Shown here: piece after piece, positions 1 to 10,236 of the stretch
Numbering within the stretch: position 1 is the first letter of the stretch
How the letters are laid out: each line of letters begins with the position of its first letter
Source: Enoplolaimus lenunculus
Lineage: Eukaryota; Nematoda; Enoplea; Enoplida; Thoracostomopsidae
Assembly (NCBI GenBank): GCA_030248215.1
Contig: JASANG010003031.1
Span: 62,001 to 126,000, forward strand
Length of the DNA stretch: 64,000 bases
Direction: 5' to 3'
The notes under the pieces: generated by a model
Told to the model about the DNA's origin: nothing
Seen by the model: only the letters and a program-made list of their open reading frames with translations
The model's database searches: none
Position numbers and translations under genes: made by a program

Positions 1-110
1 TAAAACTAAACCACATGATGTAACAAGAATTCCGATTCCGATTAGAATTACTGTTCAAACCCAGTTCTGATTCCAATTGCAGGTAAATCGGAATCGGAAT
101 TATGTTTTTA
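1..110. repeat. Degenerate GGAATCGG-rich repeat at the left edge
   Basis: Runs of ATTCCGATTCCG and the reverse-complement form GGAATCGGAATT face each other across about 100 bases. Similar GGAA-rich words occur inside the hAT-type short elements at 20185 and 58461, so this may be a fragment of such an element. It lies in the intron before the first E2F exon seen here. The identity is a guess. Confidence 0.3.
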
Positions 111-259
111 TATTGTCTACCTTGTACATTTCTTGTATTGGAAGTTATCATAGAAGCACGAATAACATGCAGTTTGAAACAGATATTGATTTAGCAAATA
201 ACATTATAACAAGACTCGATATGCAAAAAGTGTGCACTCTGAAACTTATGTTGTTTTAG

Positions 260-374
260 ATTTCTTCAAACTCTGGATCGGCTCAATTAGATAAAGACGA
301 CAATAGTAATAATGCTCAAGCGGTATCAAATGCTATTGAAGTTGATAACGTGTGTGATTCGCAGTCTTCTGAAG
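260..374 (+). CDS. E2F4/5: E2F4/5 linker exon
   Basis: The acceptor is a T-rich run ending TTTTAG and the donor is GAAG/GTAAAA. The exon starts in phase 0 and leaves one base over. It encodes a Ser/Asn/Asp-rich linker (begins ISSNSGSAQLDKDD, ends DSQSSE). The preceding exon is not in the window. Confidence 0.65.
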
Positions 375-2792
375 GTAAAAAATCATCTATATCTTCACAT
401 TTGCTCATATGTATCGTGTTCTGAAGCTAACGTCACTTTGAAATCTAACACAGCTTATCAATGTTTTAACATGGTTATAAGAAATATTTCATTTTGTTTT
501 TTGCCGTGTTTGAACTCGATATTCTAAAACATAAAAAAACTGAATCGATAGTTTGTAGTTGATGTGGTGCAATTTATTTGGTATGAAGGTTTGCTGTGCT
601 CTTCGAAATGATGTTCAAAAAACTTTCATGGTGACGGTGGGAACTGAAAGCAGTCGTTTGTTTATTTGTTTGCTTGTTTGTTTATCTCAAATATTCAGGT
701 ACGTATATACTTTTAAGCAACGGTTATTCTATCTGACTGTGATCCGAGCAAGCCAAGCCAAGGGGAACATGGAGATGATCACAATGAGTATCTTGGGTTA
801 TCTCCCAGTAAACGTCATGCAAAAGAAGGTATTTTTACTTTAACGCCCATTTGGCGTGCAAGTTTAGTGAGTTTCTACAGAGAGAAATTGCCGCTCCAAG
901 TTTTGTTCGAAAACCTATTAAATTCTTGGTGCAAAAACTTGCACATGTAAGTTGCAGCTGCAAGTTCTAGATGCAAGAATTTGCGCTTGCAAATTGCAAC
1001 TGCGAGTTCATGCTATAAAACAGAAGAAACTCGAAGGTTTACGTTTATGTTTGGGCATACGTGTAGGGCGAGGCTTAGTGAGCAGGCCTTTATAGCTAAC
1101 ATGGGTTTTAACAAAATAGCACAATACTGTTTTTAAGAGTAATATGACATTGTGGTTATCAGTGGTACACTGGCAACCAACGTTAAGTAACGTAATAACG
1201 TACTCTACTTTAATTCTGTAAAAAATTATTGACCGTTGATATTCATCTTTCCAATAGCTATTGGTATGAGTTCGTGCAATAATTTGTTAGTAAAGATGGT
1301 TTTATCTCTTTCCACATTTTAGGAGACGTCTCGCCAAATACACAACGGTCTGGTATTCTTCTTAAAGAAGGGATTAATCCGATGCTTCCTTTGCCTGAGA
1401 AAACTATCTCAGGTTTGCTTTTCATTTGTGTTTGTTTGTTTGTTTGCTTGCTTGTTTTTGTAGTTTTTTGATCAATCGATGAAACGCCACTAGAAAATTT
1501 AAAATACTATTTTTCTGTATTCTCGCGTGTTAAATGTTAAAACGTTGAGAAACATAGAATATTGTGCGTATTTTGTATTCAAGGGTGTAGTGTTGGGCGG
1601 GATTAAACTGGCCTGGTTCGGGTCTTTGTTTATGGGTCTTAGACATTCCTTCAATTAGATAACACAGGAAACACCTGCTTCGAAATTATTGTAGGGTGCA
1701 CCCTCTTTCCAAATCCTGCTTACGCCCATATCTGTATTCTCGCTTATTTATCGTTACAGAAGAATCATCCCAAGGAAGCCAACTTGTGTTGCCATCGCTA
1801 AAGCGACAGCCGTCGTCATTTACGGTTCCTGTCAGTATTGAATGTAAGTTTGTTTTTCTTTATGTTTGATTGGCTGAAATTATTTGTAAGCTTCGGTATC
1901 TCGACTGATTTAGTATGTAGTTGAATTTAGTAGTATAAATTGTTACTGCAACAAACTTCAAAACGTACTTAGCGTTTTACATATTTCACTACCTTACTTG
2001 GAAATACACTAATCGTACCTAAAGTGATCTCATTGGGGCGTCAAACTTTGACCTGTGGCGGCGCGTGAGCCGCAATTAACAACAACCCAAACAACACAAC
2101 AACTTGTGCATATACTTTTCGAAAGGAGGGCACAGGGATGAAATTTACCGTGTTCTGTTTAGTCCAACTTAAAGAATACGTGCTGCGCTCTACAACTTTA
2201 TATTGAAGCAAGCTAAGTTAATTCTAATTGAAACATTTTTAGGCATTAGTTTAAAAGTTGGCAAAGTTGGTGTTTCACGCTGCTTGTAAACACTTTATGA
2301 AATACATGATAAACCACCAAACGAAAAGAGGCAAGGATAATATTTAATGGAATGGTTAGAGACCCATGCATATATTGTTACTATGAGAAAAAATTTGTAG
2401 GGTAGGGCCCGGTTTTTTTGGTATATACTCTCAACTTAATATAAAAGCAGGGCTTATGTACTTGGTTTCATTTTACAACGGCCAGCGGCGTTTCCCGAGC
2501 ATCAAATTCGAGCAGATAACTTTAGAAATGTAGCCGTTTAAAATAAGATATGGTAGGTTGAATTTTAAATTTTAGCATTTTTGACATGTTGCACTAACGA
2601 CGTATAGTTGTTATGCTTTACTTAAATATACACATTTAATTTTTTCTTTCAGCTCTATCCGCTGGTTTTGTACGCCTTAGTCCACCGCCGACTGAAAAAG
2701 ACTTCTCATTTCAATTGGATAAAAGCGAAGGACTGTGTAATCTATTTGATATTCAGAATGAACAAAATCAAGTAACTTGTTTTGAGATTTAA
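260..2792 (+). CDS. E2F4/5: E2F4/E2F5-type transcription factor, C-terminal part (five exons)
   Basis: Cell-cycle transcription factor of the E2F family, repressor-type subgroup, which acts in the nucleus with a DP partner and binds retinoblastoma-family pocket proteins. Exons are 260-374, 718-828, 1323-1412, 1760-1843 and 2653-2792; all have AG/GT borders and their phases (0/1, 1/1, 1/1, 1/1, 1/end) join into one open frame of 179 residues plus stop. The last exon encodes RLSPPP followed by an acidic stretch and SEGLCNLFDI, closely matching my memory of the end of vertebrate E2F4 and E2F5 (LRLSPPP, then SEGVCDLFDV), the pocket-protein-binding motif. The upstream part is a Ser/Asn/Gln-rich linker, as expected between marked box and tail. 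The DNA-binding, dimerisation and marked-box exons must lie to the left. The protein runs about 12 residues past LFDI. E2F4 and E2F5 cannot be told apart here; many invertebrates have one gene for both. Confidence 0.85.
718..828 (+). CDS. E2F4/5: E2F4/5 linker exon
   Basis: The acceptor is CTTTTAAG and the donor GAAG/GTATTT. The two bases before the first full codon complete the codon left by exon 260-374. It encodes ATVILSDCDPSK and, towards the end, YLGLSPSKRHAKE. An acceptor a few bases downstream is possible but would not fit the phase of the previous exon as well. Confidence 0.65.
842..1020. mobile_element. Diverged partial copy of the GCAGCTGC short element
   Basis: Lies in an E2F intron. 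It begins CGCCCATTTGGCGTGCAAG and contains AACTTGCACATGTAAG and GCAGCTGCAAGTTC, the words that define the longer elements at 14228-14693 and 56254-56537. The second end is not recognisable, so the copy is truncated or very diverged. Confidence 0.5.
1323..1412 (+). CDS. E2F4/5: E2F4/5 linker exon
   Basis: The acceptor is CACATTTTAG and the donor CTCAG/GTTTGC. The frame enters with two bases and leaves one, matching both neighbours. It encodes a Pro/Leu-containing linker (DVSPNTQRSGILLKEG, then MLPLPEKTIS). Confidence 0.7.
1760..1843 (+). CDS. E2F4/5: E2F4/5 linker exon
   Basis: The acceptor is TCGTTACAG and the donor GAAT/GTAAGT, both strong. It encodes a Ser/Gln-rich stretch (ESSQGSQLVLPSLKRQ) and ends one base into the codon completed by the last exon. 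Confidence 0.75.
2653..2792 (+). CDS. E2F4/5: E2F4/5 terminal exon with pocket-protein-binding motif
   Basis: The acceptor is TTTTTTCTTTCAG. The exon encodes GFVRLSPPPTEKDFSF, LDKSEGLCNLFDI and a short tail ending TCFEI before TAA at 2790-2792. RLSPPP and SEG.C.LFD are the signature of the E2F4/E2F5 C-terminus, where it binds p107/p130-type pocket proteins. In E2F4 and E2F5 as I remember them, only a few residues follow the motif; here about a dozen do. Confidence 0.88.
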
Positions 2793-5059
2793 ACAGTTCG
2801 AAGTTTGATAAATAGTTGGGTTAACTTCTGGCTTGGGGTATGCTATATCAGAACTTCCGGTTGGTAAAACCAGTATAATTTTAAACTTTAGTCTCTTATA
2901 TGAGAGTTGTCCATTTGACATGTTTTAGTAACTGCTGTAAATGGGAATTTTTTAACATCTTTATATTAAAGCTTGAACGCCCCACATACCTGTTTTTTGT
3001 AACTTTCCAGCGTTAACATTTCTATAAATGTGTAAAAATGTTTTGTCAACGCGGTAAATGTGCAAAAAATACAGTGTATCGTTGTATGTATTCGGTATTT
3101 CTAGAAACTTTGTATAAACGCAAAATTTTCAAACGTGTATAAGTCAGTGTGTGTCAAATCTGCAGAGTGGAAGATGGAATAATATAACGAACATGGAACA
3201 CAGTACATTGTGGTACTATACGGGTACAGATAAGATAATAGGAACGCTATGACTAAGATTAACTTTCTTTAGGGTTGTAGGATATTATTTATGTTAAACT
3301 AAAACTGTAGTTAGCAGACACAGGTGTATTTTCAAGTAGCAATTAAAACGGACAAATCATTTTGGTGCAAAAATTTGTTTTTGGTACAACGATTGGACAG
3401 TTACTTTTATACATGATTTTTCGTTTTGACTAGATTTCTGTGTGGAATGGGCCTGTGAAAGGTAAGCCAAACCTGTTACATTATGAAAGTTAAAGTTGCG
3501 CATGTGTACACCTACGACTGCTGATATGAATTATTGCTAAACCGGAAAACCCTGAAATATTCAAAGAGAACATAACTTAATCGTAAAACTATCGGTACAA
3601 AGCAGTCGTGTATGTACGTTTATGTAATAAATATGTAAATCTATTTCTGAAAAAGTTAACTTTTTGTTACAGGAGTCTAAATGAGAATTTTGCAACGTTG
3701 CTTACGACATACTTAATCAGTGACTGGACAATGTGCACTTGTTTGTTACGAATATTATTGGTAATTTCAATCCTGTATTTACGGCCAGTATTCTCAGATG
3801 TGTGTAGGTATCTCATGACACGTGCTAGCGATATTTATTATCGATCCAGAGGTAGCTGCGTGGGAGCACACGTATTGTGCAAGCTCGGACATATTTACTG
3901 GCAATATGCTCAAATGCAATAATTGAAATGGTTATACTAAATTAGCGAGTGTCGTACTAGATTGTAAGTTTAGAAAGTTTCGAGTTTCATTTTACTGGTA
4001 TCTGGCATATGCAATATGATGATTAGCGTGTTATTAACGGTTTTAAGTGTTTTAGACCTATAACCCTAAATCCAACAGACACAAACGTTTACAAAATTGA
4101 TAATTTCCCAACTCCACTGGCATGGTTGGTTAACTACTTTATTAATAACCTAGTAGTTATCTATGTAGTTATCTATTGCGAAGATTAAGAAATGTTTAAT
4201 CCAGAACCCGTGCACCAAAAACATTTTAGTCCTAAAATCAGATTGCTTGTAACCGTAGTATTTAGTGAAATAAAATGGAAAAAGTCCTAATTTAAGTTTA
4301 ACCAATTGTGCAAATTAACCTGTAGCTAATAAACCGCTTTGAATTTTTAACCCCAATGTGAGGTTATAAAACCCCAGTATTATACGTTTTCAAACAAAAG
4401 GTTTATTTATATTCGTTCAGTTGACCTTGAGATTCGCGTCTGACGTACTGATACACACTGACATCCGCATTTCATCTCCCGAATACAAAACGTAAAACGC
4501 TCCGCGAAACTCACAGCTTTGTTCAATTGGTTTATGTTTAGATGTGTGGTTTATCTCAGAGAATTTTATGGAAATATAATTTTTATAGCTTCTGTCTGCT
4601 TTGAGTTATATCTTGCTAAAACCGTATTGCTAATAGTAAATTGATGGCAAGTGAGCTACTTACACGCATTTATGAGTACGAGCCTATTATTATGATTAGT
4701 TTATTAGTGCAATTTTAATCAAAATTTCAATCTTATAATAACCTTCTTTGCTAATCGTATTGGTTGTATGCTTTTATTCTGACAATATTATGTTTTAATT
4801 TGCGGTCGGTATCAAGAGATAGTTTAGTGTATTTGATGAGTAATGGTCATATTCTTTGTTTTACATAGCTAGGTAATGCATTAAGTTACATGTGATCAAT
4901 GTGTTTAGCGACCTATGTGATAGAAATTGAGCAGTCTTAGACATTACGACCATATTTTATACGTATATTTATGTTACTTCCCTAAAATGACATTGGCAGA
5001 TGTCAAAAATAAATGCCTGCGAATTGAAATACAGACAGGTTGGATTGGATAAGTGGAAG
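2793..5059. other. E2F 3' flank, mostly featureless
   Basis: Contains the presumed E2F 3' untranslated region and intergenic DNA. A segment at 2930-3035 shares GAACGCCCCACATAC and a following TTTCCAGC.TTA with 50745-50830, so it is the end of a dispersed repeat. AATAAA occurs near 3625 and 4269, but nothing singles out a polyadenylation signal. The short open frames show no recognisable protein. Confidence 0.4.
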
Positions 5060-5115
5060 CTACGGTTAAGGATTAGGCCAATGTTTGCGCTAGGCTTAGG
5101 CTTATACATAGGATT
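5050..5115. repeat. TTAGGC-like fragment
   Basis: A short stretch with GCGCTAGGCTTAGGCTTA, resembling the interior of the TTAGGC-bearing short element family (see 13541-13749). No terminal repeats are recognisable here. Confidence 0.4.
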
Positions 5116-5285
5116 TGGCTTACACTTAGTAGGCAGTCTCATTGTTACCATGGGCCATAGCGTTGGGCACAGCGGTTACACAATTTTGATAGTTCTTTAC
5201 TGTCAGATCAGTCAGATATATCAAGCGTCCTCTACTTCATGTGATTTCTATAAAGTTGTCAACCTAATTATGCTCATTGTATTTT

Positions 5286-5520
5286 AGCTTTGGCCAATGT
5301 TGCCCTAAAGGCCGTCCCATTTTCCCGGAACAGAAATGTACCAGGAGTACCCGTCCCATTTTCCCGGGACAGCAATGTACCAGGAGTACATACAAATAAT
5401 ATAATTGGGACAGCTGGACAGATGAGACAGTTTAGACAGATAGGACAAATGGGACAGATGACACACTTTGGGACAGATGAGACACTTGGGACAAATGGGA
5501 CAGTATAGATAGATAGATAT
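5286..5520. repeat. Local tandem repeats: CCCATTTTCCCGG unit and a GGACAGATGA-type decamer
   Basis: Two about 41-bp units start near 5310 and 5342, each with GTCCCATTTTCCCGG followed by AATGTACCAGGAGTAC. From about 5405 a degenerate roughly ten-base motif, GGACAGATGA or GGACAAATGG, recurs about ten times, ending in a short GATA run. The open frame across it (5290-5508) is a by-product of the repeat. Confidence 0.7.
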
Positions 5521-6239
5521 ATATCTGTATATATTTATATGTGTATATCTGGGAAATTGAAACAGCCTTTATAGTAACATGGGCCTAAGTTTTGATTTTT
5601 TTAGTTCTTATAAGGGTGTTAGTAAACTCGTGTTTGTGTTTATTTTATTAAATTTGAAACTAGAGCGCAAAGCAAATACTGCCGTGGCTGCCTGGGCCAA
5701 CTGGTATTTCGTACATGGCAACAAAATTTCTTTTCGTCACATATAGCTACTTCACTAATGACACAATGCAATTGTTTCAAAAGATTTTTTACACGATAAC
5801 ATTTTGGATATCCAGGATGATTATTTCGGCCCATATTTCATTGTAAATTTATATCGGGATTTTTTTCATATCCGGATATTTGGTGCCCATCTATAGTAAC
5901 AGTAGAATAAACATATATTCCTATACGCCCAAGTGTTAAAAAAGTATAAAACTAGGCGTTACCCCAAACAAAAAGTATAGTCTAGAATCTGATCCTACTC
6001 TTTCCAATGCTATACCAAACAACGCAGCAACCCTAACACTAATATGGGCCAAACTTTATACTTGTCATAACGCAAGCCGTTATTCAGCCTACTTGATGTG
6101 TAGGTTTTCCGTTTGCTTTATTTTGATTGCTCTGTTTCCGTTTTTCGACTCCGTTGGTCTACATCGCGGTACAGTTTGCGATGTTTATTTATATCCTTAT
6201 TTGGTTAATTTTATGTTCTCTATTGCTCAGTTTAGATCT
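5521..6239. other. No feature recognised
   Basis: AT-rich sequence with no convincing exon, repeat end or RNA gene. Confidence 0.4.
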
Positions 6240-6412
6240 CACTGTAAATTCCAGTGGGGTAACTTTAATTGAGAATGAGTTGGAAATTACTCAATCTGAG
6301 TGATCAGTTTGAGTAAGGGCTGTCAGAACTCGGAATTCCGAATCAACCGAACTCATTGTGGCATTCATCTGAACGCAGAGTCAGTTAATCTTTCACATTG
6401 GAATTATGAATT
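6240..6412. mobile_element. CACTGTAAATT-family short element, copy 1 (partial)
   Basis: Starts CACTGTAAATTCC and contains repeated GAGTT/AACTC words like the copies at 7114-7364 and 9170-9430. The right end is not clear, so the boundary is approximate. Confidence 0.5.
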
Positions 6413-6466
6413 ATTGACCATTTATTATGTCCGTACGAGCCACTGTTTGTCTTTGGTCTGTATATA

Positions 6467-6675
6467 CATTGCAAAAAATGGTGAGTCAAATTGACTCTCC
6501 GAAATAGTCTTTTTAGAACTACACAAATTGAGTCAAAATTTGACTCCGCCAGAGTCAAAATTCGATTAACTGAGTCGCACGTTTGACTCTGGCGGAGCCG
6601 AATTTTGACTCAGTTTGTGTAATCCAAAAAACCTATTTCGGAGAGAGTCGATTTGACTCACCATTTTTCGCAGTG
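6467..6675. mobile_element. Foldback (hairpin) element flanked by TA
   Basis: Almost the whole 209 bp is one inverted repeat. The left arm begins CATTGCAAAAAATGGTGAGT and the right arm ends as its near reverse complement, ACTCACCATTTTTCGCAGTG. Inner parts also pair, for example CTCCGAAATAG with CTATTTCGGAG, and GACTCCGCCAGAGTC with GACTCTGGCGGAG. TA stands on both sides (6465-6466 and 6676-6677), the target duplication expected of a Tc1/mariner-type enzyme. It has no coding capacity. A sequence like one end, CACCATTTTTTGCAGTG, recurs near 21771. Confidence 0.8.
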
Positions 6676-7113
6676 TAACAAGCATACACTTAAATGTTCA
6701 AGTGTTTTTATTTTCACACTGAAAAAGAACATATAGTGCAACGAATTTGCTGAATACACGGTGATCATTTGAAACAAGTAAAGGTCGATGCTAAGCGCAG
6801 GTTCGGTAAACCGTCTACATTTAGGATGGCTCGTTTTGTTATCCGAAGCCTATTTATGCAATTTATTAGGTGTAGTCTTAAAATTAAATGCAATTCGCGA
6901 GATAAAGAGACATGCCTACCTCAGCTGTAACATCGACCCCAATATATGTACACATACATAACAATCAAACATATATTTTGGTAATTTATAGAACAGTATA
7001 ACATATCACAGTACAACTTTTGGTAAGAATTTCAAGAAGTTTTTGATTTAGAAAAATTTAAACTTGAAAACAAAGCAAATGCTAACATAAAACGCTTAAA
7101 TTCAAATTATCTA
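6676..7113. other. No feature recognised
   Basis: AT-rich spacer between two short elements; nothing supported. Confidence 0.4.
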
Positions 7114-7364
7114 CACTGTAAATTCCGGTTTAATTGATTTGAACTCAGAATGAGTTGAATTAACTCAGAAGCTTGAGCTGTGAATTAGGTCTTTCAGAAC
7201 TGAGAATTCTGAATTGATTGAGCTCATTTTGAATTAATTAATCAACTTAGCCAGAATTAAATCAGCCCAGGGCGAGTTAATGTTTTTGCTTTAGTCATAC
7301 AGAAGTAGCCAGAAATGACTAATTTTCCGTCTGAGTTGATTAGTCAACTCGGCGCAAATTACAG
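7114..7364. mobile_element. CACTGTAAATT-family short element, copy 2
   Basis: Begins CACTGTAAATTCCGG and ends with the inverse-like GCGCAAATTACAG. The interior is rich in CAGAATGAGTT and GAGTT/AACTC words shared with the copies at 6240 and 9170. It is a non-coding TIR element; the superfamily is undetermined. Confidence 0.6.
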
Positions 7365-8478
7365 GGAACTTGTCTTCAGCTGTGTCGTCTTGTGTTCATT
7401 ATTTTGTTAATTGTCTGTAATGGCTGAGTTACAAAGACATAAACTTTACTTCGTCGAGTATAAGAGTGGTTTTTACCTTATTTAGTTACATGTAAGCAAA
7501 GCATTTTGGTGTTAACTTTCCAGTGTAAAGATAAACGTGATGCAATCGGATGTGACCAATAACAAAGATGGAGGATGAGGATAGCAAATTTTGCCGGAAC
7601 TGTCGCCGGAGTGAACCAAAGTTGTTTTATTAAAACCAACTCTCGCTTTGAATAGAGTTTGTGCAAACCAGCGAAGCACCAAAATCAAACACAACATAAT
7701 ATCACTGCATACAGTTAAATGATCATGGGAAATAATTACATTAAATTTAAACGTTGTATCCTTATAATTAAACCATTTTAAATGTTATACATTGGTTAAT
7801 TCATTGCGCTGCGCTTTGTCGGTTCTCAAACGGAAGTTTAATGATTGAGACAAAACCTAAATGAATCTTGCATCACATTGACGCCATTCAAATATGTTGT
7901 TGTTTTGAGTTGTAATTTTTATGCTAATGCTGAAATAATACCACAATGCTTCAAAAAATGTGTTTTGTTAAACAGAAATTTTAAAAATTTTGAGAGAAAA
8001 TAATAACCAAAGTGTTATATGGGCATTTTCAAACAGAAACTGAGTCGAAGACATAGCAGCTACACACAAGTGCCGAAAATTAGCGTCATCAAGCATTTCA
8101 GATAAGACTAAAATATCAAAACTTAACAAAACTCAGAATATACAGCACAGACTTGGCCTGCTATTAAATATGTAAAAGTTTCGGGAAATCAGTTACTAAT
8201 ACGTAAATTTTGTTTTGAAAATATTCGAAGATGTCAACGCTTGAAAAATATGGAAAATATTTCATTTATCGACCAATATATAGAACAGGGCCATCTACAG
8301 TATACTTTATTTACTTAAAATTCAATTAACGTAAACTCAGACGATTTGTTTCAAATTTAAAGTTTTAGCTAATTTTGCCTAAACCCAAAAAGTTTTTTAA
8401 ATTCACGATTCACCAATGTCTACATTTTAACAGTAATATCAAATAACTGCGAATTTAAGAAAATATCAAACCAAGCTA
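7365..8478. other. No feature recognised
   Basis: Overlapping minus-strand open frames at 7478-7697 show no family resemblance and no splice context. Otherwise AT-rich and featureless. Confidence 0.4.
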
Positions 8479-8920
8479 CTGTAGGGACCCGAATAAGATG
8501 GGACACTGATATTTATTTGGCCTGTCCAGAGGGTACCCACTTGTTACTCGGTTATGGACTGTTTTTTATTTTCAACCAGTCCTCCACCACCCTTCCTTAC
8601 TGATATGTATCCGGCATTGCAAATATCCGTTAAATTAAACGTTTTTTGCCTTTCGTCAAAAGCTTGAGCGATAATGCAAGGTTATGCTTTGGAATATTAC
8701 TTTCAAAACTTAAGCACGCTTTAAAGTTTCGAATTCAAACTATTTGCTACTAGAGTCATTTATGCGCTACAATTAGAGGTAATTGACATTTATGGACTCT
8801 AATTAGGGTTTACGGACTCTATACGCTTACGGACTCTTATTAGACATACGGACTCCAATTGATTTGGACTCAAAATTGGGACCTTCCTCTTATTACCCTC
8901 TCTTATTCTTGTCACTACAG
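8479..8920. mobile_element. TA-flanked CTGTAGTG-family element, full copy
   Basis: Starts CTGTAGGGACCCGAATAAGA and ends with the inverse TCTTATTCTTGTCACTACAG; TA lies on both sides (8477-8478 and 8921-8922). A subterminal zone repeats GGACTC and GACTCTAATTAG. Related sequence is at 37272-37764 (full) and at 24318-24480, 32600-32659 and 42600-42670 (partial). It is non-coding and presumably moved by a transposase encoded elsewhere. Confidence 0.8.
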
Positions 8921-9169
8921 TATGCAGTACAAACACAGAATAAGAAACATAGATTTCTTTCTTTTCATGCAAAATAGTGACCAATTTTGTTTGTATTTTT
9001 GAAATTGAAAATTTTCACTTTTCAAAGATGTTTTTTTCGACTAAATTATATTTGCTTTTTCGAGTTTAAACGTCTTGAATTTTTACCATTCAGGTATATT
9101 TCATATTAAATCAGAAAACCAGCGAATCGTCTCAAAAAGTACGTTTCTGAGTAAAAATGCCACCTTTCG

Positions 9170-9430
9170 CACTGTAAATTGCAATGATCTGATTTTAACT
9201 CAAAATGTGTTAAATATAACGCACAAGTCTGATCTTTGAATTTGTATTTTCAGAACTCACATTTCTGAGTTAATTTACCGCATTCTGAGTTAAATCAGGT
9301 TACCAGGAATTAGCTCAACTTTAGAATGAGAGTTAATTGAACTCAGAATGAGCCAATGCTTGTCGTTACTTTTCAGAAATAACTAACTCGCTATCTGAGC
9401 TCATTAATTAACTAATTGGAATTTGCAGTG
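9170..9430. mobile_element. CACTGTAAATT-family short element, copy 3
   Basis: 261 bp with ends CACTGTAAATTGCAA and GGAATTTGCAGTG, which are inverse repeats. The interior carries many TCTGAGTTAA and AACTCA words like the copies at 6240 and 7114. A clear target duplication was not found. Confidence 0.65.
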
Positions 9431-9464
9431 CAGCATCGCCAAGTTTAGTTAACTTTTTTGATGC

Positions 9465-9717
9465 AGTGCACACAAAAAAGTATTGCTGAATTTATTCAGA
9501 AAAGTTTTTATGTTGCAAATCTGAAAAGTTTTTCTGATATTCAAGACAATTTTTGTAAAAATAATTGGAAAACGTTTATTTTCAGACTTTATTTCAAAAC
9601 ATTTTTGAAAACTTTTCTGTTATAACAGAAATACTTTTCAAGTGCACCCTGCTAATTATATTTCTTAAATGTAAGAAATTTTTTCTTAAATATCAGAAAT
9701 ATTATTTTGAGTGTGCA
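9465..9717. mobile_element. Short element with GTGCACAC inverted ends
   Basis: The left end AGTGCACACAAAAAAGTATT pairs with the right end AATATTATTTTGAGTGTGCA. The interior has repeated AAAACTTTTCTG and TTTCTTAAAT words in both orientations. The open frame at 9565-9762 lies across it and is not taken as a gene. Confidence 0.5.
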
Positions 9718-10236
9718 AGAAGCGCAATAACAACAGGTAGAAATAAGTACACATCATATTAAAGACAAAAACATTTAAAGAATAAAGCGATATACGCAAT
9801 CTACACTGAGTAGTCACAAGAGATCAAACCATATTAAAACTTCGGAACATACGAATTTGAAATATTTCAATACGTTCAAACCGAAGGAGAATATTCAGGT
9901 TCTAAATATATACGGTTATCTCCAACACTTTAACCTATCGGGCAACCAGGGTCATAACAATCCCAGTAAAGCGCAAGCGAGTCAAGCCGAGAACAACAAG
10001 AATGCGAAAATGACGCATATCTTTAGCGAAACGAAAGTTTTTCAACCATCTCCTAAGACGTTTTTTGTATGAGCCTCCTGATTAACCTCTTTTATCCTAT
10101 TACTTATCCTTAAAGTTCGTAAAAGTAATGTCATTGGTCTTGACCTCAACGACGTATCGTTTTCAATACTTAACCTAATGAGAAACTGATTTAGTTTGTT
10201 TTGACTTTGTCTTTGTTCACCCTGAGACTGAGGCCG
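9718..10236. other. 3' flank of the Arx-like gene
   Basis: Contains the presumed 3' untranslated region of the minus-strand homeobox gene. No confident polyadenylation signal can be chosen. Confidence 0.4.

Noticed and set aside
3608-3922. Open frame of 104 codons on the plus strand
   Set aside because: No family resemblance, no splice context and composition like the surroundings; taken as chance.
5000-5287. Open frame of 95 codons with Gly/Leu repeats
   Set aside because: The repeats come from TTAGGC-like DNA, not from a protein.
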